Positions 42,940 to 52,233 are shown, counted from the first letter of the stretch. The stretch is DNA of 64,000 bases from Comamonas piscis (GCF_014109725.1 NZ_CP058554.1:1178001-1242000), one strand, 5' to 3'. Notes: generated by a model from the letters alone, not told the origin. A program made the numbers and translations.

Positions 42940-44646
42940 TTAGCGCTTGCGATGCAATTTGCGCATGCCCAACATGCCAGCCAGCAAGCTTAGAAGCAAG
43001 AGAGCCGCATGGTGAAGCGAGGGCACTGGCGTTGGAGCTGCAGCAGCGCTAACAAAGACGACTTGGCTCATTTCCACACCAGCATAGATTTCGTTTCCGG
43101 CTTGCGTCGCCATGATGGTGCAAGTGCCTGGAGCGCTAAAACTCACGACTCCCCCACTGATGGAGCACACATCGGCAGCAGCCTTGGCTGTAATCGAAGC
43201 AGTCACTGCTTGCGGGACGCCAGAGACAGAGAACACAACTGGATTCCCCGATGCACCGCCGGTAGCGGCAGGTGTGTAGGTATCCCCCACCTTGGCATTG
43301 GCTGGTGCGACAGATGTGAAGGTCAGGCTTTGGGCAAGCTTGCCTACCTCGATCGTCTGCTGAACCTGAGTGGCTGCCTCGTAGTCTGCATTTCCAGTTT
43401 GATTTGCGTTGATTACGCATGTCCCGGCCGCAGAAAATGTCACCGTGCCATTGGCGATAGAGCAGATTGCTGCACTACCAGAGTCCACCACCAGGGTGAC
43501 AACTTCTCCAGATGCACCACCCGTCGCAGTTGCCGCGTAGGTATCTCCAATGCTGGCTCCGCTGGGCGGCGTCGATGTAAAGGTGATGGACTGCGTGTCT
43601 TTGGAAATACTCAATGCTTGCGTTGCTGAGGCTTCTTGGAAACCGGGCAATGGGATTTCCAGGCCTGCTTGGGTAGCGGTGATCGTGCAGTTGTTGGTGC
43701 CTGCATGCACCCCCGTCACTGCCCCGCTTGATGTGACTGTGCAGTCTGTTGAAGCGGTCGAATAGACAATGGTATTGCCCGAGTTAGGCTCGGCGCTGGT
43801 TGCTACAACATTGGCTGTTGAATTGACGGATACCGCCGGTGCAGCGCTGAACGTCAGTACTTGGGGCGTTCTAAATGCGGCGTTGTAAATGTCAGTCACC
43901 TCACTAGAAGACAGCGCGCGCGAGTAGATACGCACATCCCCCAGTTTTCCTCCTGCATTCAATCCAACGTTTGAGCTATAGCCAATGACCTTGAACGGAC
44001 CTGCGCCGGAGACGGAGATGGGTGCCGGCTGCGCGACAGTGTTTACAAGAACTCCATTGAGATAGGCGGAGATATTTTGTGCCGCGCTGTCATACACAAA
44101 GGTATTCAGTGTCGTACCTTGTACAGCGCCGCCTTCTAGGAGGACGTCATCGAAGGGGCCTCGCAGGATCCAATTGTTCGGTCCGGCAACGCCATTGGTG
44201 AAAATGCGGAACGACGCTGCGCTGATGTCACTCATGATGTAGAACAGCGTGGATGAAGGCGCAATTTCGCTGCTAAAAAACGAGATGGACCAGGACCCAT
44301 TCAGACTGGTAGCCCATCCTGTGTTGACATAGTCCGTGGAGGATGCAGCCCCCGAACCCAGTGCCGCGCTGAGGTTGGTTCCGTCAATGTGTGCGCCTTG
44401 AGAAAGTGCGCCATTCAGAATGGCTGTTGAGGCGTTAGCAGGCGGATTTGAAGCGCGGTTGGTTACGGATGTTCCCGCTTCGTCGAACCGGTAGTGGATG
44501 ATGTCTGGTGTAGGCGCAGGTGCGGCGAGCGCGGGCAGCACCAGCAGTGCGGTCACGGATGCAGCTCCAAGGATTCGTATTACGCTGGAACGCAGTAGCG
44601 AGTTTTCGTCGGTGCGCGCCGACGGACGGAGGCAATGTTGAGACAT
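42940..44646 (-). CDS. Exported LamG/repeat protein with an IPTL-CTERM-like sorting tail
   Basis: A 568-residue surface or exported protein. Signal peptide (VIRILGAASVTALLVLPALAAP), a LamG/concanavalin-like domain (about 45-255, with YFEAG-type features such as LGDVRIYSRALSSSEV), then three Ig-like beta repeats whose units share TFSAAP/TFTSTPPSGASIGDTY/TFTSVAPANAKVGDTY and GTCVINANQTGNADYEA-type endings. The C-terminus is VPSLHHAALLLLSLLAG followed by basic residues, a variant of the IPTL-CTERM tripartite signal. GC is lower than the neighbours, hinting at transfer. The cognate sorting protease is not in the window. Confidence 0.82.
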   Translation of the reverse strand: MSQHCLRPSARTDENSLLRSSVIRILGAASVTALLVLPALAAPAPTPDIIHYRFDEAGTSVTNRASNPPANASTAILNGALSQGAHIDGTNLSAALGSGAASSTDYVNTGWATSLNGSWSISFFSSEIAPSSTLFYIMSDISAASFRIFTNGVAGPNNWILRGPFDDVLLEGGAVQGTTLNTFVYDSAAQNISAYLNGVLVNTVAQPAPISVSGAGPFKVIGYSSNVGLNAGGKLGDVRIYSRALSSSEVTDIYNAAFRTPQVLTFSAAPAVSVNSTANVVATSAEPNSGNTIVYSTASTDCTVTSSGAVTGVHAGTNNCTITATQAGLEIPLPGFQEASATQALSISKDTQSITFTSTPPSGASIGDTYAATATGGASGEVVTLVVDSGSAAICSIANGTVTFSAAGTCVINANQTGNADYEAATQVQQTIEVGKLAQSLTFTSVAPANAKVGDTYTPAATGGASGNPVVFSVSGVPQAVTASITAKAAADVCSISGGVVSFSAPGTCTIMATQAGNEIYAGVEMSQVVFVSAAAAPTPVPSLHHAALLLLSLLAGMLGMRKLHRKR

Positions 44647-44881
44647 AAGTGGTGTATTCCAAAAGTATCTCGTGCTTTCCGGGAGATCGCGTCATGGCGA
44701 TCATGATGTGAGGTCGGCATGAGTGCTCACTATCATATAACAATTAATAACAATTAGGTTCAATATGAAACATATTTGCAAGTGCTATCCCATGGCCGGT
44801 CTCAAAGCGCCGACACGCACTGCAGTAAGGGGTAGCGGTTAACTGATCCAGTTGCTCCAACCTGAAGCGATCTAGGCCCGA

Positions 44882-45430
44882 CTATTGCTCCACCCGTATC
44901 ACCTGAGCCAAATCGACACCCAAAGCCTGCGCCTTTTGCAGCAGCGCTTGCAGCTGGGCTTCCGGAATGGTCTTGCTGCGGGACAGGATCCACAGGTAGT
45001 CCAGGCTGCTGCCAATGACCAGCGCGGTCTGGTACTGGTCATCGAGGCTGACCACGTTGTAGCCGCCGTAGAAGGGGCCGAAGAACGAGACCTTCAGGGC
45101 GGCCTTATCGGATTGGCCGAGGAAGCGCGCCTTGCCTTCTGCCTCGCGCCATTCCTGCTTGGCAGCGTCATAGCCCCGGTTCAGCACGGTCACGCTGCCA
45201 TCGGCATTCAGGCGGTAGGTGGCAGTCACCTGGGTCAGGCCTTTTTCAAAGCGGTGGTCGATGCGTGCCAGCTCGTACCAGGTGCCCATGTATTTGCTGG
45301 CGTCAAAGCCGCTGACTGGCTGTACACCTTGGGGGACGGAGACGGCGCAGCCGGGCAAGGCGACAGCGGCGCCGGTGATCACCAGTGCCATGGCGGTAGC
45401 TCGGAAGAGAGCGCTTGTGGAGACAGGCAT
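44882..45430 (-). CDS. blc: Outer-membrane lipocalin Blc
   Basis: A 182-residue bacterial lipocalin that binds lysophospholipids and fatty acids. Signal with lipobox ALPGC (Cys28), then the lipocalin signature YMGTWYELARIDHRFE, LNRGYDAAKQEWREAEGKA and YLWILSRSKTI. It lies 130 bases after the SDR gene on the same strand, so it may be the last member of the lipid-modification operon; the fit in function is good. Upstream 44647-44881 (toward the IPTL-like gene) is AT-rich without a gene. Confidence 0.92.
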   Translation of the reverse strand: MPVSTSALFRATAMALVITGAAVALPGCAVSVPQGVQPVSGFDASKYMGTWYELARIDHRFEKGLTQVTATYRLNADGSVTVLNRGYDAAKQEWREAEGKARFLGQSDKAALKVSFFGPFYGGYNVVSLDDQYQTALVIGSSLDYLWILSRSKTIPEAQLQALLQKAQALGVDLAQVIRVEQ

Positions 45431-45560
45431 CGTAGGTTTCCTTTAGTTCTGGGTAGGCAGTGCCCAAGCTGGAGAGGTGGATGAGCAGGCTGGGGTTCAC
45501 CAGGGTGGGGCAGTTGGCGATAGGCGCACATGCAGCGTCGCTGTCGTCTTGGCCCCCGCA

Positions 45561-46352
45561 TCAGACCTTGGTGATCCGCCGCACGCTGGCAAAGTACCAG
45601 CGGTCGGGCAGGCAGCGCAGCAGCCGCATCCAGCGGGTAAAGCGGCGGGGGAAGTTCATCTCAAAATACCCCCGCGCCCAGCCTTGCAGGATGTGCTGGG
45701 CCGCTTCGGCTGGGCTGATCAGCGCCGGCATGCTGAACTGGTTCTGGGCGGTCAGAGGGGTCTCGACAAAGCCCGGGTTGATGATGGAGACGCCCAAGCC
45801 TTTTGGGTGCAGATCGAGGTAGAGGTTTTCTGCCAGGTTGTTGAGGGCGGCCTTGGTGGGGCCGTAGGCCAGCGACATCGGCAGCCCCCGGTAACCGGCG
45901 ACGCTGCCGACCAGCGCGATATGGCCGCGGCCCGCCTGCAGCAGCATTGGGAGCACGGCGTCCAGCACATGGAGCACGCCGACATAGTTGACGGCCAGGT
46001 GTTGCTCCATCTCTGGCAGATCGAAGGCGGTGGCGCGCAGCGGCCGGTAGTGGCCGGCGCAGTACAGCACCAAGTCGGGGGCGCCACCGAGGGCGGTGTG
46101 GACGGCTTGCGCGGCAGCGGCTACCGTCTCTGGCTGGCTCACATCCGACGGCAGTGCCAGGCAGCCAGGGCGGCTATCGGCAAAGGCTTGCAGTGCAGCG
46201 CTGTCCCGGGCCGACACGATCACGCGCGCGCCCTTGGCTTGCAGCGCCTCGGCGGTGGCCCGGCCAATGCCCGACGATGCGCCAATGATCCACACGGACT
46301 GGCCTTGCCAGTCCGCCATCGGCGGATTGAGCTTGGCTTGCAGCAGTGACAT
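45561..46352 (-). CDS. Short-chain dehydrogenase/reductase
   Basis: A 263-residue classical SDR: NAD(P) loop GASSGIGR (about 24-31), SVAGYRG with the catalytic Ser, and the YxxxK pair in YGPTKAALNN. It is the last of seven overlapping genes; its ATG overlaps the DUF3833 TAA by one base (46352). The C-terminal stretch (FEMNFPRRFTRWMRLLRCLP) is long and basic, as in SDRs of lipid clusters. Substrate unknown. Confidence 0.9.
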   Translation of the reverse strand: MSLLQAKLNPPMADWQGQSVWIIGASSGIGRATAEALQAKGARVIVSARDSAALQAFADSRPGCLALPSDVSQPETVAAAAQAVHTALGGAPDLVLYCAGHYRPLRATAFDLPEMEQHLAVNYVGVLHVLDAVLPMLLQAGRGHIALVGSVAGYRGLPMSLAYGPTKAALNNLAENLYLDLHPKGLGVSIINPGFVETPLTAQNQFSMPALISPAEAAQHILQGWARGYFEMNFPRRFTRWMRLLRCLPDRWYFASVRRITKV

Positions 46353-46927
46353 TACTCCGACCCCTTGGTGAAGGAGATGGTCAGATCGCCCAGGTGGATA
46401 CCGAACTTACTCATCGCCGTGCGGTTGAGCATGGTGCGCCCGTCCATCAGGTACATCCAGTCGTCCATGCGCACGTTCCAGACCCTGCCATCGACTGGCA
46501 AGGCCAGCACGTAGTTCCAGTGCAGGGCATTGCCGGCAGCCTGGCCGGTGGCGGGGCCGACGACATCCTCTGCCCGGCCGGTGTAGCGGCCATCTCCCAG
46601 GTATTGGATGTGCCAGGTTCGCTCTTGTGTGGTGCCATCGCTGTAGACAAAGTGCTCTTCGAGCACACCGTCATTGCCTGTCCATTTGCCGGTCATGTGT
46701 ACGGTAAAGCGCTTGACGACCTTGCCCTTGCGGTCGGTGAACATGCCGTGCGCCGTGAGCGGGCCGTTGAAGTACTGGCGCAGGTCCAGCTGCGGGCGCT
46801 CCTGGGCATATTCCTCGACTGAGGGGCCAGCGCAGCCGCTCAGCACGGCCAGCGTGCCTACCAAGGCCAAACCGATACCGACGCGCCGCAGGGTGATCAA
46901 GCGGGGGGTGTAGTGCGTGGATTTCAT
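46352..46927 (-). CDS. DUF3833-family lipoprotein
   Basis: A 191-residue DUF3833 lipoprotein. Signal with lipobox VLSGC (Cys32), then RPQLDLRQYFNGPLTAHGMF, VVKRFTVHMTGKW and a C-terminal domain ending KFGIHLGDLTISF. Function unknown, but the family travels with Cfa, DUF1365 and chalcone-isomerase-like genes. GGAGGTAACG lies just before the start, at the end of the MFS gene (two-base gap). Confidence 0.88.
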   Translation of the reverse strand: MKSTHYTPRLITLRRVGIGLALVGTLAVLSGCAGPSVEEYAQERPQLDLRQYFNGPLTAHGMFTDRKGKVVKRFTVHMTGKWTGNDGVLEEHFVYSDGTTQERTWHIQYLGDGRYTGRAEDVVGPATGQAAGNALHWNYVLALPVDGRVWNVRMDDWMYLMDGRTMLNRTAMSKFGIHLGDLTISFTKGSE

Positions 46928-46929
46928 CG

Positions 46930-48231
46930 TTACCTCCAGGTGGGTTGCAGGCGCTCAGCGCGCCAAAGACAGGCAAGTGCCATCAACTTGAGCAGGCATG
47001 GCAGGCCACCGTAGGCCCAGGCCAGCGCCTGCAAACCGGCGGGATCGGTGCTGCCGCTGTGGTAGCCCGCAGCAGCGAGCAGCGGCAAACACAGCCCGGC
47101 GGCGAGGGCCAGGTTGAGCTTGGTGGCACAGGTCCACCAGCCCAAGTAGCGACCGTCGCCGGATCCACCATGGCCGGATTCGTGGATCACGCCGGTGAGC
47201 AGCGCGCCGGGCACTGCCATGTCGGCGCCCAGCGCCAGGCCGCTGGCGATGCAGATGGCGGCAAAGGCCCAGGCATCGCCCGCGCCCAGCAAGGACGCGG
47301 AGAAAAAGGCCATGACACTGGCCAGCATGCCGGCGCGCCAGCTGGGCGCCAGGCCCCAGCGGGCCACCGCTTTGACCCACAGCGGCAGGCCCAGCGCGGC
47401 AGCTGCGAAATAGCTCAGCAAAAACAGCGGCAGCAGCTCGGGTGCCTGGAGCCGGTCCACCACAAAGAAGGGCAGGAGCGTAGCGGGGATCGCCGCCGCA
47501 ATGCCGTTGAGCATGAAGACTGACAGCAGCCGGCGAAAGGCCGCATCGCGCCAAGGCGACGGCTGGGACGGCGCGGCGGGTAGGGCATGGCGCTGTGCGG
47601 CAGTCGCACCAGCATGCGCAGGTTCAGCACGAGGATCGCGCAGCCGGTACAAACCCAGCAATCCCAAGCCGAGCGCTGCCACCAGCACCGCGCTCGTCGC
47701 ATCCATGCCCAGCAGGCTGGGCAGCACGCTGGCGACGAGCACGCCGACCAAGGTGGCGCCCTCGCGCCAGGCCGTCACCTTAGTGCGCCATGCGGCCTGG
47801 CCGCCCCAGCGGGTGCCCCAGGTCTGGTGCAAGATGCCGACCGCGCTGTAGGCCAAGGTGCTCAGCAGCAGGCAGCCCGCGAGCCAGCCCAGCATCTGGG
47901 CCTCCATGCCCGTGGGCGGATGCCAGAGCGCAGCAAAACCCAAGGCCATGGCCAGGCTGCCCAGCGCCGCCGCCAGCCAGGCGGCACGCCGCCCGCGCTG
48001 CAGCAGGCGGTCTGCCAGGCGGCCCAGTGCCGGGTCCAGCAGTGCATCCAAGGCCCGGGTGGCAAGCAGCACAGCCCCCAAGCCGGCCAGCGGCGCACCC
48101 GCCACCGCCGCATAGTAGTGGGGCAGGGTGACGTACAAGGGCAGCGATACAAAGGCCAGCGGAGCAGCCAGCGCGCCATAGGCGAGCCCCGTGCGCCACG
48201 AGAGCGCTTGCTGCACATGGGGGGATCGCAT
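46930..48231 (-). CDS. MFS/GPH-type membrane transporter
   Basis: A 433-residue transporter with about 12 hydrophobic segments. The opening pattern (LAFVSLPLYVTLPHYYA, ATRALDALLDPALGRLADR) is that of the glycoside-pentoside-hexuronide (melibiose) cation symporter group. It lies 12 bases after the chalcone-isomerase-like gene and two before DUF3833. In this cluster it may move a lipid precursor or flip a lipid, but that is inference. Confidence 0.85.
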   Translation of the reverse strand: MRSPHVQQALSWRTGLAYGALAAPLAFVSLPLYVTLPHYYAAVAGAPLAGLGAVLLATRALDALLDPALGRLADRLLQRGRRAAWLAAALGSLAMALGFAALWHPPTGMEAQMLGWLAGCLLLSTLAYSAVGILHQTWGTRWGGQAAWRTKVTAWREGATLVGVLVASVLPSLLGMDATSAVLVAALGLGLLGLYRLRDPRAEPAHAGATAAQRHALPAAPSQPSPWRDAAFRRLLSVFMLNGIAAAIPATLLPFFVVDRLQAPELLPLFLLSYFAAAALGLPLWVKAVARWGLAPSWRAGMLASVMAFFSASLLGAGDAWAFAAICIASGLALGADMAVPGALLTGVIHESGHGGSGDGRYLGWWTCATKLNLALAAGLCLPLLAAAGYHSGSTDPAGLQALAWAYGGLPCLLKLMALACLWRAERLQPTWR

Positions 48232-48243
48232 GGCGGATGGCCC

Positions 48244-48822
48244 TCAGCCCTGGCCCAGCAGCGAAGCGCGCAGCGCCGGTGCCGAAGTCTGCTCCGACAG
48301 CCAGATGCCAAAGAACAGGCGGGCGTACAGCGCGTCGTCGATGGCGGCGGTCTCGCGCCCGTTGTGCAGGAAGACGACCTTGCCTGCACCGTCGTTCAGG
48401 CCCAGCAGGCGATCCTGCGCCACCACATCGGGGAAGGCCTGTTTCATCATGCGTAGCCACTGGCGGCCCTGGTCTTCGGAGAAAGATTCGACCCGGCGCA
48501 TCTCGGCGATGGAGCGTTCAGCGATGGCCTCGCCCTCCAGCTTGCGGTCATAGACCAGTTCCAGCGCAAAGGGCTGGCGCGCATAGTCCAGCGGTTTAAA
48601 GCCTGGGGCCGCCCAGAGGCGCGCCTCGTAGACCCGCAGGCCAAAAAACCGCAGCACACCCGTGCCTACCAGGCGAGCGCCCGGCACGGTCGTGCCGAGC
48701 TCAGCGGGGGTGGCAGGAGTGGCTGGCGGGGCAGCGAGGAGGTCTTGGGTCATGGCAGTCATCGTGAGGGCAATAAAGCTGGCGCCCCAGCCCAGGGTTT
48801 GGCGTCGGCGGAGGTCAGCCAT
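48244..48822 (-). CDS. Chalcone-isomerase-like protein
   Basis: A 192-residue protein with the chalcone-isomerase fold signature pieces: GTGVLRFFGLRVYEARLWAA, PFALELVYDRKLEGEAIAE, KVVFLHNGRE and LFFGIWLSEQTSAP. A Tat-like or Sec signal precedes (RRRQTLGWGASFIALTMT). Start at 48822; it overlaps the cfa stop by eight bases. The family is thought to bind fatty acids rather than flavonoids in bacteria. It is the fourth gene of the lipid operon. Confidence 0.85.
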   Translation of the reverse strand: MADLRRRQTLGWGASFIALTMTAMTQDLLAAPPATPATPAELGTTVPGARLVGTGVLRFFGLRVYEARLWAAPGFKPLDYARQPFALELVYDRKLEGEAIAERSIAEMRRVESFSEDQGRQWLRMMKQAFPDVVAQDRLLGLNDGAGKVVFLHNGRETAAIDDALYARLFFGIWLSEQTSAPALRASLLGQG

Positions 48823-50086
48823 GGTCGGGCCTGCGCAGGGTGAACTGGACCACATCGGTGTTGCCCATGTCGAAGGAGGCCTCGCAGTAGGCGAGGTAGA
48901 AGCGCCAGATGCGCAAGAAGCGTTCATCAAAACCCTGCGCGCGGATGGCGTCGATGTTTTGCTCAAAGGCCTCACGCCAGCGGCGGAGCGTCTCGGCATA
49001 GTCGGTGCCAAAGTGCAGCTTCTTCTCCACCGCCAAGCCGGCCTGCCGCGCCTCGCGCTCAAAGGCCTTGACACTGGGCAGCAAGCCGCCGGGGAAGATG
49101 TACTGCTGGATGAAATCGGTGGAGCGCAGGTAGCGTGCAAACAGGTCATCGCGCAAAGTGATGGACTGCACACAAGCATAGCCGCCGGGTTTGAGGCACT
49201 GGCGCAGCGTCTGGAAATAGCTGCTCCAGTACTCCTGCCCCACCGCTTCAAACATCTCGATGGACACGACGGCATCAAAGGGCTGAGCCTGGTGCTGGGC
49301 AGGCAGGTCGCGGTAGTCCTGGTAGCGCAGATCGACCTGGTCTTGCAGGCCCGCTTGCGCGATGCGCTCCAAGCCCCACTGGCGCTGTTCGCGCGATAAG
49401 GTCACACCGGTCACCTGGGCGCCAAACTCGGTAGCGGCCGTCTGCGCCAGGGCGCCCCAGCCGCAGCCAATCTCCAGCAGGCGCTGGCCGGGTTGCAGCC
49501 GCGTCTCTTGCAAGGCCCGGCGCATCTTCGCCTGCTGGGCCTGCACCAGATCGGCCTGGGCCAAGGCATCGCCGCTGCGCCCCCCAAACCAGGCGGCGCT
49601 GTAGTTCATGCTCGGGTCCAGGAAGAGGCGGTAAAAATCATTGCCCAAGTCGTAGTGGGCATGGATGTTGCGGGCGCTGCCCGACCGGGTATTGCGGTTG
49701 AGCAGATGGCGCAACCTAAAGCCCAGCCGTCCCCACCAGTGGCCGTACACCAGGCTCTCCATGTGGTCGCGGTTTTGGATGCACAGGCGCAGCAGCGCGG
49801 TCAGGTCGGGGCTGTCCCACTGGCCTTCGATATAGCCCTCCGCCAGGCCGATATCGCCCGAGCGCTGGATGCGCTCCAGCGCGTCCCAATCGTTAAGGGT
49901 GCAGCGCGCATCGGCCTGCGATGGGGCGTGTGGGGCGAAGTGCCGCACTTGCCCATCCGGCAGCTGCAGATCCAGCTGGCCGCAGGGCAAGCGCTCCAGC
50001 AGTTGCAGCACCGGGCGCGCGCTGCGGGGCATGGCGCGCGCGGCTTGGGCAGACGGGCTCGGCAGGGAGGCAGTGGTGGAGTTCAT
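48815..50086 (-). CDS. Cyclopropane-fatty-acyl-phospholipid synthase-like methyltransferase
   Basis: A 423-residue SAM-dependent methyltransferase acting on phospholipid acyl chains. The SAM site LLEIGCGWGALA and the family stretches RNIHAHYDLGNDFYRLFLD, MNYSAAWF, VSIEMFEAVGQEYW and FIQQYIFPGGLLPSV are present. It could be a true cyclopropane synthase or, as in Rhodobacter UfaM-type enzymes, a methylase leading to furan or branched fatty acids; the sequence reading does not decide. The start at 50086 overlaps the DUF1365 stop (ATGA). The frame to 50164 is rejected. Confidence 0.9.
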   Translation of the reverse strand: MNSTTASLPSPSAQAARAMPRSARPVLQLLERLPCGQLDLQLPDGQVRHFAPHAPSQADARCTLNDWDALERIQRSGDIGLAEGYIEGQWDSPDLTALLRLCIQNRDHMESLVYGHWWGRLGFRLRHLLNRNTRSGSARNIHAHYDLGNDFYRLFLDPSMNYSAAWFGGRSGDALAQADLVQAQQAKMRRALQETRLQPGQRLLEIGCGWGALAQTAATEFGAQVTGVTLSREQRQWGLERIAQAGLQDQVDLRYQDYRDLPAQHQAQPFDAVVSIEMFEAVGQEYWSSYFQTLRQCLKPGGYACVQSITLRDDLFARYLRSTDFIQQYIFPGGLLPSVKAFEREARQAGLAVEKKLHFGTDYAETLRRWREAFEQNIDAIRAQGFDERFLRIWRFYLAYCEASFDMGNTDVVQFTLRRPDHG

Positions 50087-50835
50087 CGTGTGACGAAGCG
50101 CTTGGGCTCGGAGGGTTTGCGGTGGAAAGGCAGGCGTTTGGACCAGAGGCGCAGCGCCTGCCAATGAATGCGGAGCACGACGCCCCAGGTCATCAAGGGC
50201 ATGCCCCAGAAGGCGCGCCGAACGGTGTCGGCAGTCAGGGCTTGCAGCGTGCCTGCGACGCCGGTGCGCAGCAGCGGGCCGGCCTCGTCATGCAGATCAA
50301 CCTGTACCTGGTTGCGGCTGTCGCTGCGTACAAAGCGGAAGCGGTACTCGCCTTGCACATTGCAAAATGGCGACACATGGAAGCACTTAGCCGCGACCTG
50401 CTCTGCACCCCAGGCCAGATCGGGCCCGGCCAGCAAATAGGCATGGCGCTCGCCAAAGGTGTTGTTGACCTCGGCCAGCACTGCGGCTAGCGAGCCATCG
50501 GCGCGGTGCGCATACCAAAAGCTGACGGGCTTGAAGGCATAGCCCAGCACACGCGGGAAGGCATGCAGCCAGACCTCACCGTCCGCATCGCGGATGCCTT
50601 CTTGCTGCAGCAACTGGTCAAACCAGGCCAGGCAGTCCGCGCTGCCATCGCCATGGTCGCGGTCATAAAAGCTGATCGCGCCGCGCCGGTTGCGGCGCAG
50701 TACCGCGTCGGGCTGGTCACGCAGGCTGCGCAAGGGCAGCAGCAAAAAATAGCCGGGGTAGCGGAAGGCATGCACCACCGGGCGCAGGCGCTCATGCCAG
50801 ATGTGGCCAACGCCGATCAGCGCTTGGTGGCTCAT
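50083..50835 (-). CDS. DUF1365 protein
   Basis: A 250-residue DUF1365 protein (HWHERLRPVVHAFRYPGYF-type N-terminus, GYAFKPVSFWYAH, VAAKCFHVSPFCNVQGEYRF). The family always sits with an FAD oxidoreductase and a Cfa-like gene and is presumed to take part in lipid modification; its chemistry is not known. It overlaps both neighbours by ATGA (50832-50835 and 50083-50086). Confidence 0.9.
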   Translation of the reverse strand: MSHQALIGVGHIWHERLRPVVHAFRYPGYFLLLPLRSLRDQPDAVLRRNRRGAISFYDRDHGDGSADCLAWFDQLLQQEGIRDADGEVWLHAFPRVLGYAFKPVSFWYAHRADGSLAAVLAEVNNTFGERHAYLLAGPDLAWGAEQVAAKCFHVSPFCNVQGEYRFRFVRSDSRNQVQVDLHDEAGPLLRTGVAGTLQALTADTVRRAFWGMPLMTWGVVLRIHWQALRLWSKRLPFHRKPSEPKRFVTR

Positions 50836-52178
50836 GCGACCTCCTCCAGCGCCGGCGCATTGGCCGCCGATGTGGCGCTGGCCAGCGACTGGCACAGGCT
50901 GTCGGCAGCGGCCAGGCCGGAGCGCAGCCCGTCCTCATGGAAGCCATAGCCGCACCAGGCGCCGCAAAACCAGGTGCGCAGATGGCCTTGCAGCTGGGGC
51001 ACCTGGCGCTGAGCGCGGATGGCTGCCGCATCAAAAACCGGGTGACTGTACTGAATGCGCGCATGCACCTTGTCTGCCGCAATGGGGCGGGCGGGGTTGA
51101 GCGACACCACCACCGGCTGCTGCCAAGGCAGGGGCTGGAGCCGGTTGATCCAATAGTGCAGGCAGACACCCGCTTGCTCGGCGCTGGATGCGGCTGCGCG
51201 CTCGTAGTTCCAGGCTGCCCATGCCGCCTGGCGCTGGGGCAGCACGGCGGTGTCAGTATGCAGCACCGCCTCGTTGGCCTGGTAGCGGATGCTGCCGAGC
51301 ACCGCACGTTCGGTGGCGGTTGCGCCCTGGCCCAGCAGCTGCAAGGCCTGGTCGCTGTGGCAAGCCAGGACGACCGCATCAAACCATTCGGAGCCCTGTG
51401 CCATCTGCACCATCACGCCCTGGGGGTGACGCTCCAGGCCGAGTACCGGCGTGTTCAGCCGCATCTCATGGCGGCCGTCCTTTGCCAGCCGGGCCAGCAG
51501 GCGGCGCACATACTGGCGCGAGCCGCCGCGCACGCTGTACCACTGCGGCCGGTCCAGAACCTGGAGCAGCCCGTGGTTGTGGCAGAAGCGGACCATGGTG
51601 GCGACCGGAAACTGCAGCATCTGGTCGGTGGGGCAGGACCAGATGCAGCCCAGCATCGGCAGCAGGTAGTCGCTGCGAAACGCGGTGGAGAAGCGGTGCT
51701 GGTCCAGAAACTCCGCGATTGACGCGGTCATCTCTGCCTCGGCCTGGCGCTCTGCCAGGTCGGTGGTCAGGCGATTGAAGCGGGCGATGTCCCGCAGCAT
51801 GCCCCAAAACCGGGGGCGCAACAGGTTGCGTTTTTGGGCAAATACGCTGCCCAGCGTTCGGCCACTCCATTCCAGTGCCGATGCGCCGTTGGCACCCGGA
51901 GCTTGCACCGAGAACGACATCTCTGACGCCACCGTGTCCACGTCCAGGTCTTGGAAGAGCTGCGTCAGCAAGGGGTAGGTGCGGTGGTTGAACACCAGAA
52001 ACCCGGTGTCCACGCCATGCTGGATGCCGTCCAGGCTCAGGTCTACCGTGTTGGCATGGCCGCCGAAATGGCTGCCCGCCTCCAACAGGCAGACCTGGTG
52101 CGAGGGCTGCGCACTGGCCAGGCGGGCGGCAGCGGCCAGCCCAGAGATGCCCGATCCGATGACAGCAATACGTTGCAT
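50832..52178 (-). CDS. FAD-dependent amine-oxidase-fold oxidoreductase
   Basis: A 448-residue flavoprotein. The N-terminus MQRIAVIGSGISGLAAAARL is the dinucleotide fold, followed by GHANTVDLSLDG, GVDTGFLVFNHRTYP, the substrate region and FCGAWCGYGFHEDGLRSG at the end. Its closest known relatives are in CFA/DUF1365 lipid clusters and desaturate or isomerise acyl chains (UfaD-like, by recall). It is the first gene of the seven-gene operon. The start at 52178 is chosen by the family start; the frame to 52229 is leader. A palindrome lies 56 bases upstream. Confidence 0.9.
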   Translation of the reverse strand: MQRIAVIGSGISGLAAAARLASAQPSHQVCLLEAGSHFGGHANTVDLSLDGIQHGVDTGFLVFNHRTYPLLTQLFQDLDVDTVASEMSFSVQAPGANGASALEWSGRTLGSVFAQKRNLLRPRFWGMLRDIARFNRLTTDLAERQAEAEMTASIAEFLDQHRFSTAFRSDYLLPMLGCIWSCPTDQMLQFPVATMVRFCHNHGLLQVLDRPQWYSVRGGSRQYVRRLLARLAKDGRHEMRLNTPVLGLERHPQGVMVQMAQGSEWFDAVVLACHSDQALQLLGQGATATERAVLGSIRYQANEAVLHTDTAVLPQRQAAWAAWNYERAAASSAEQAGVCLHYWINRLQPLPWQQPVVVSLNPARPIAADKVHARIQYSHPVFDAAAIRAQRQVPQLQGHLRTWFCGAWCGYGFHEDGLRSGLAAADSLCQSLASATSAANAPALEEVA

Positions 52179-52233
52179 GAGAGGCCCTTTGTAGTTGCGA
52201 CAGCCAAGCACTTGAACCCGTAAGATCAATTAC

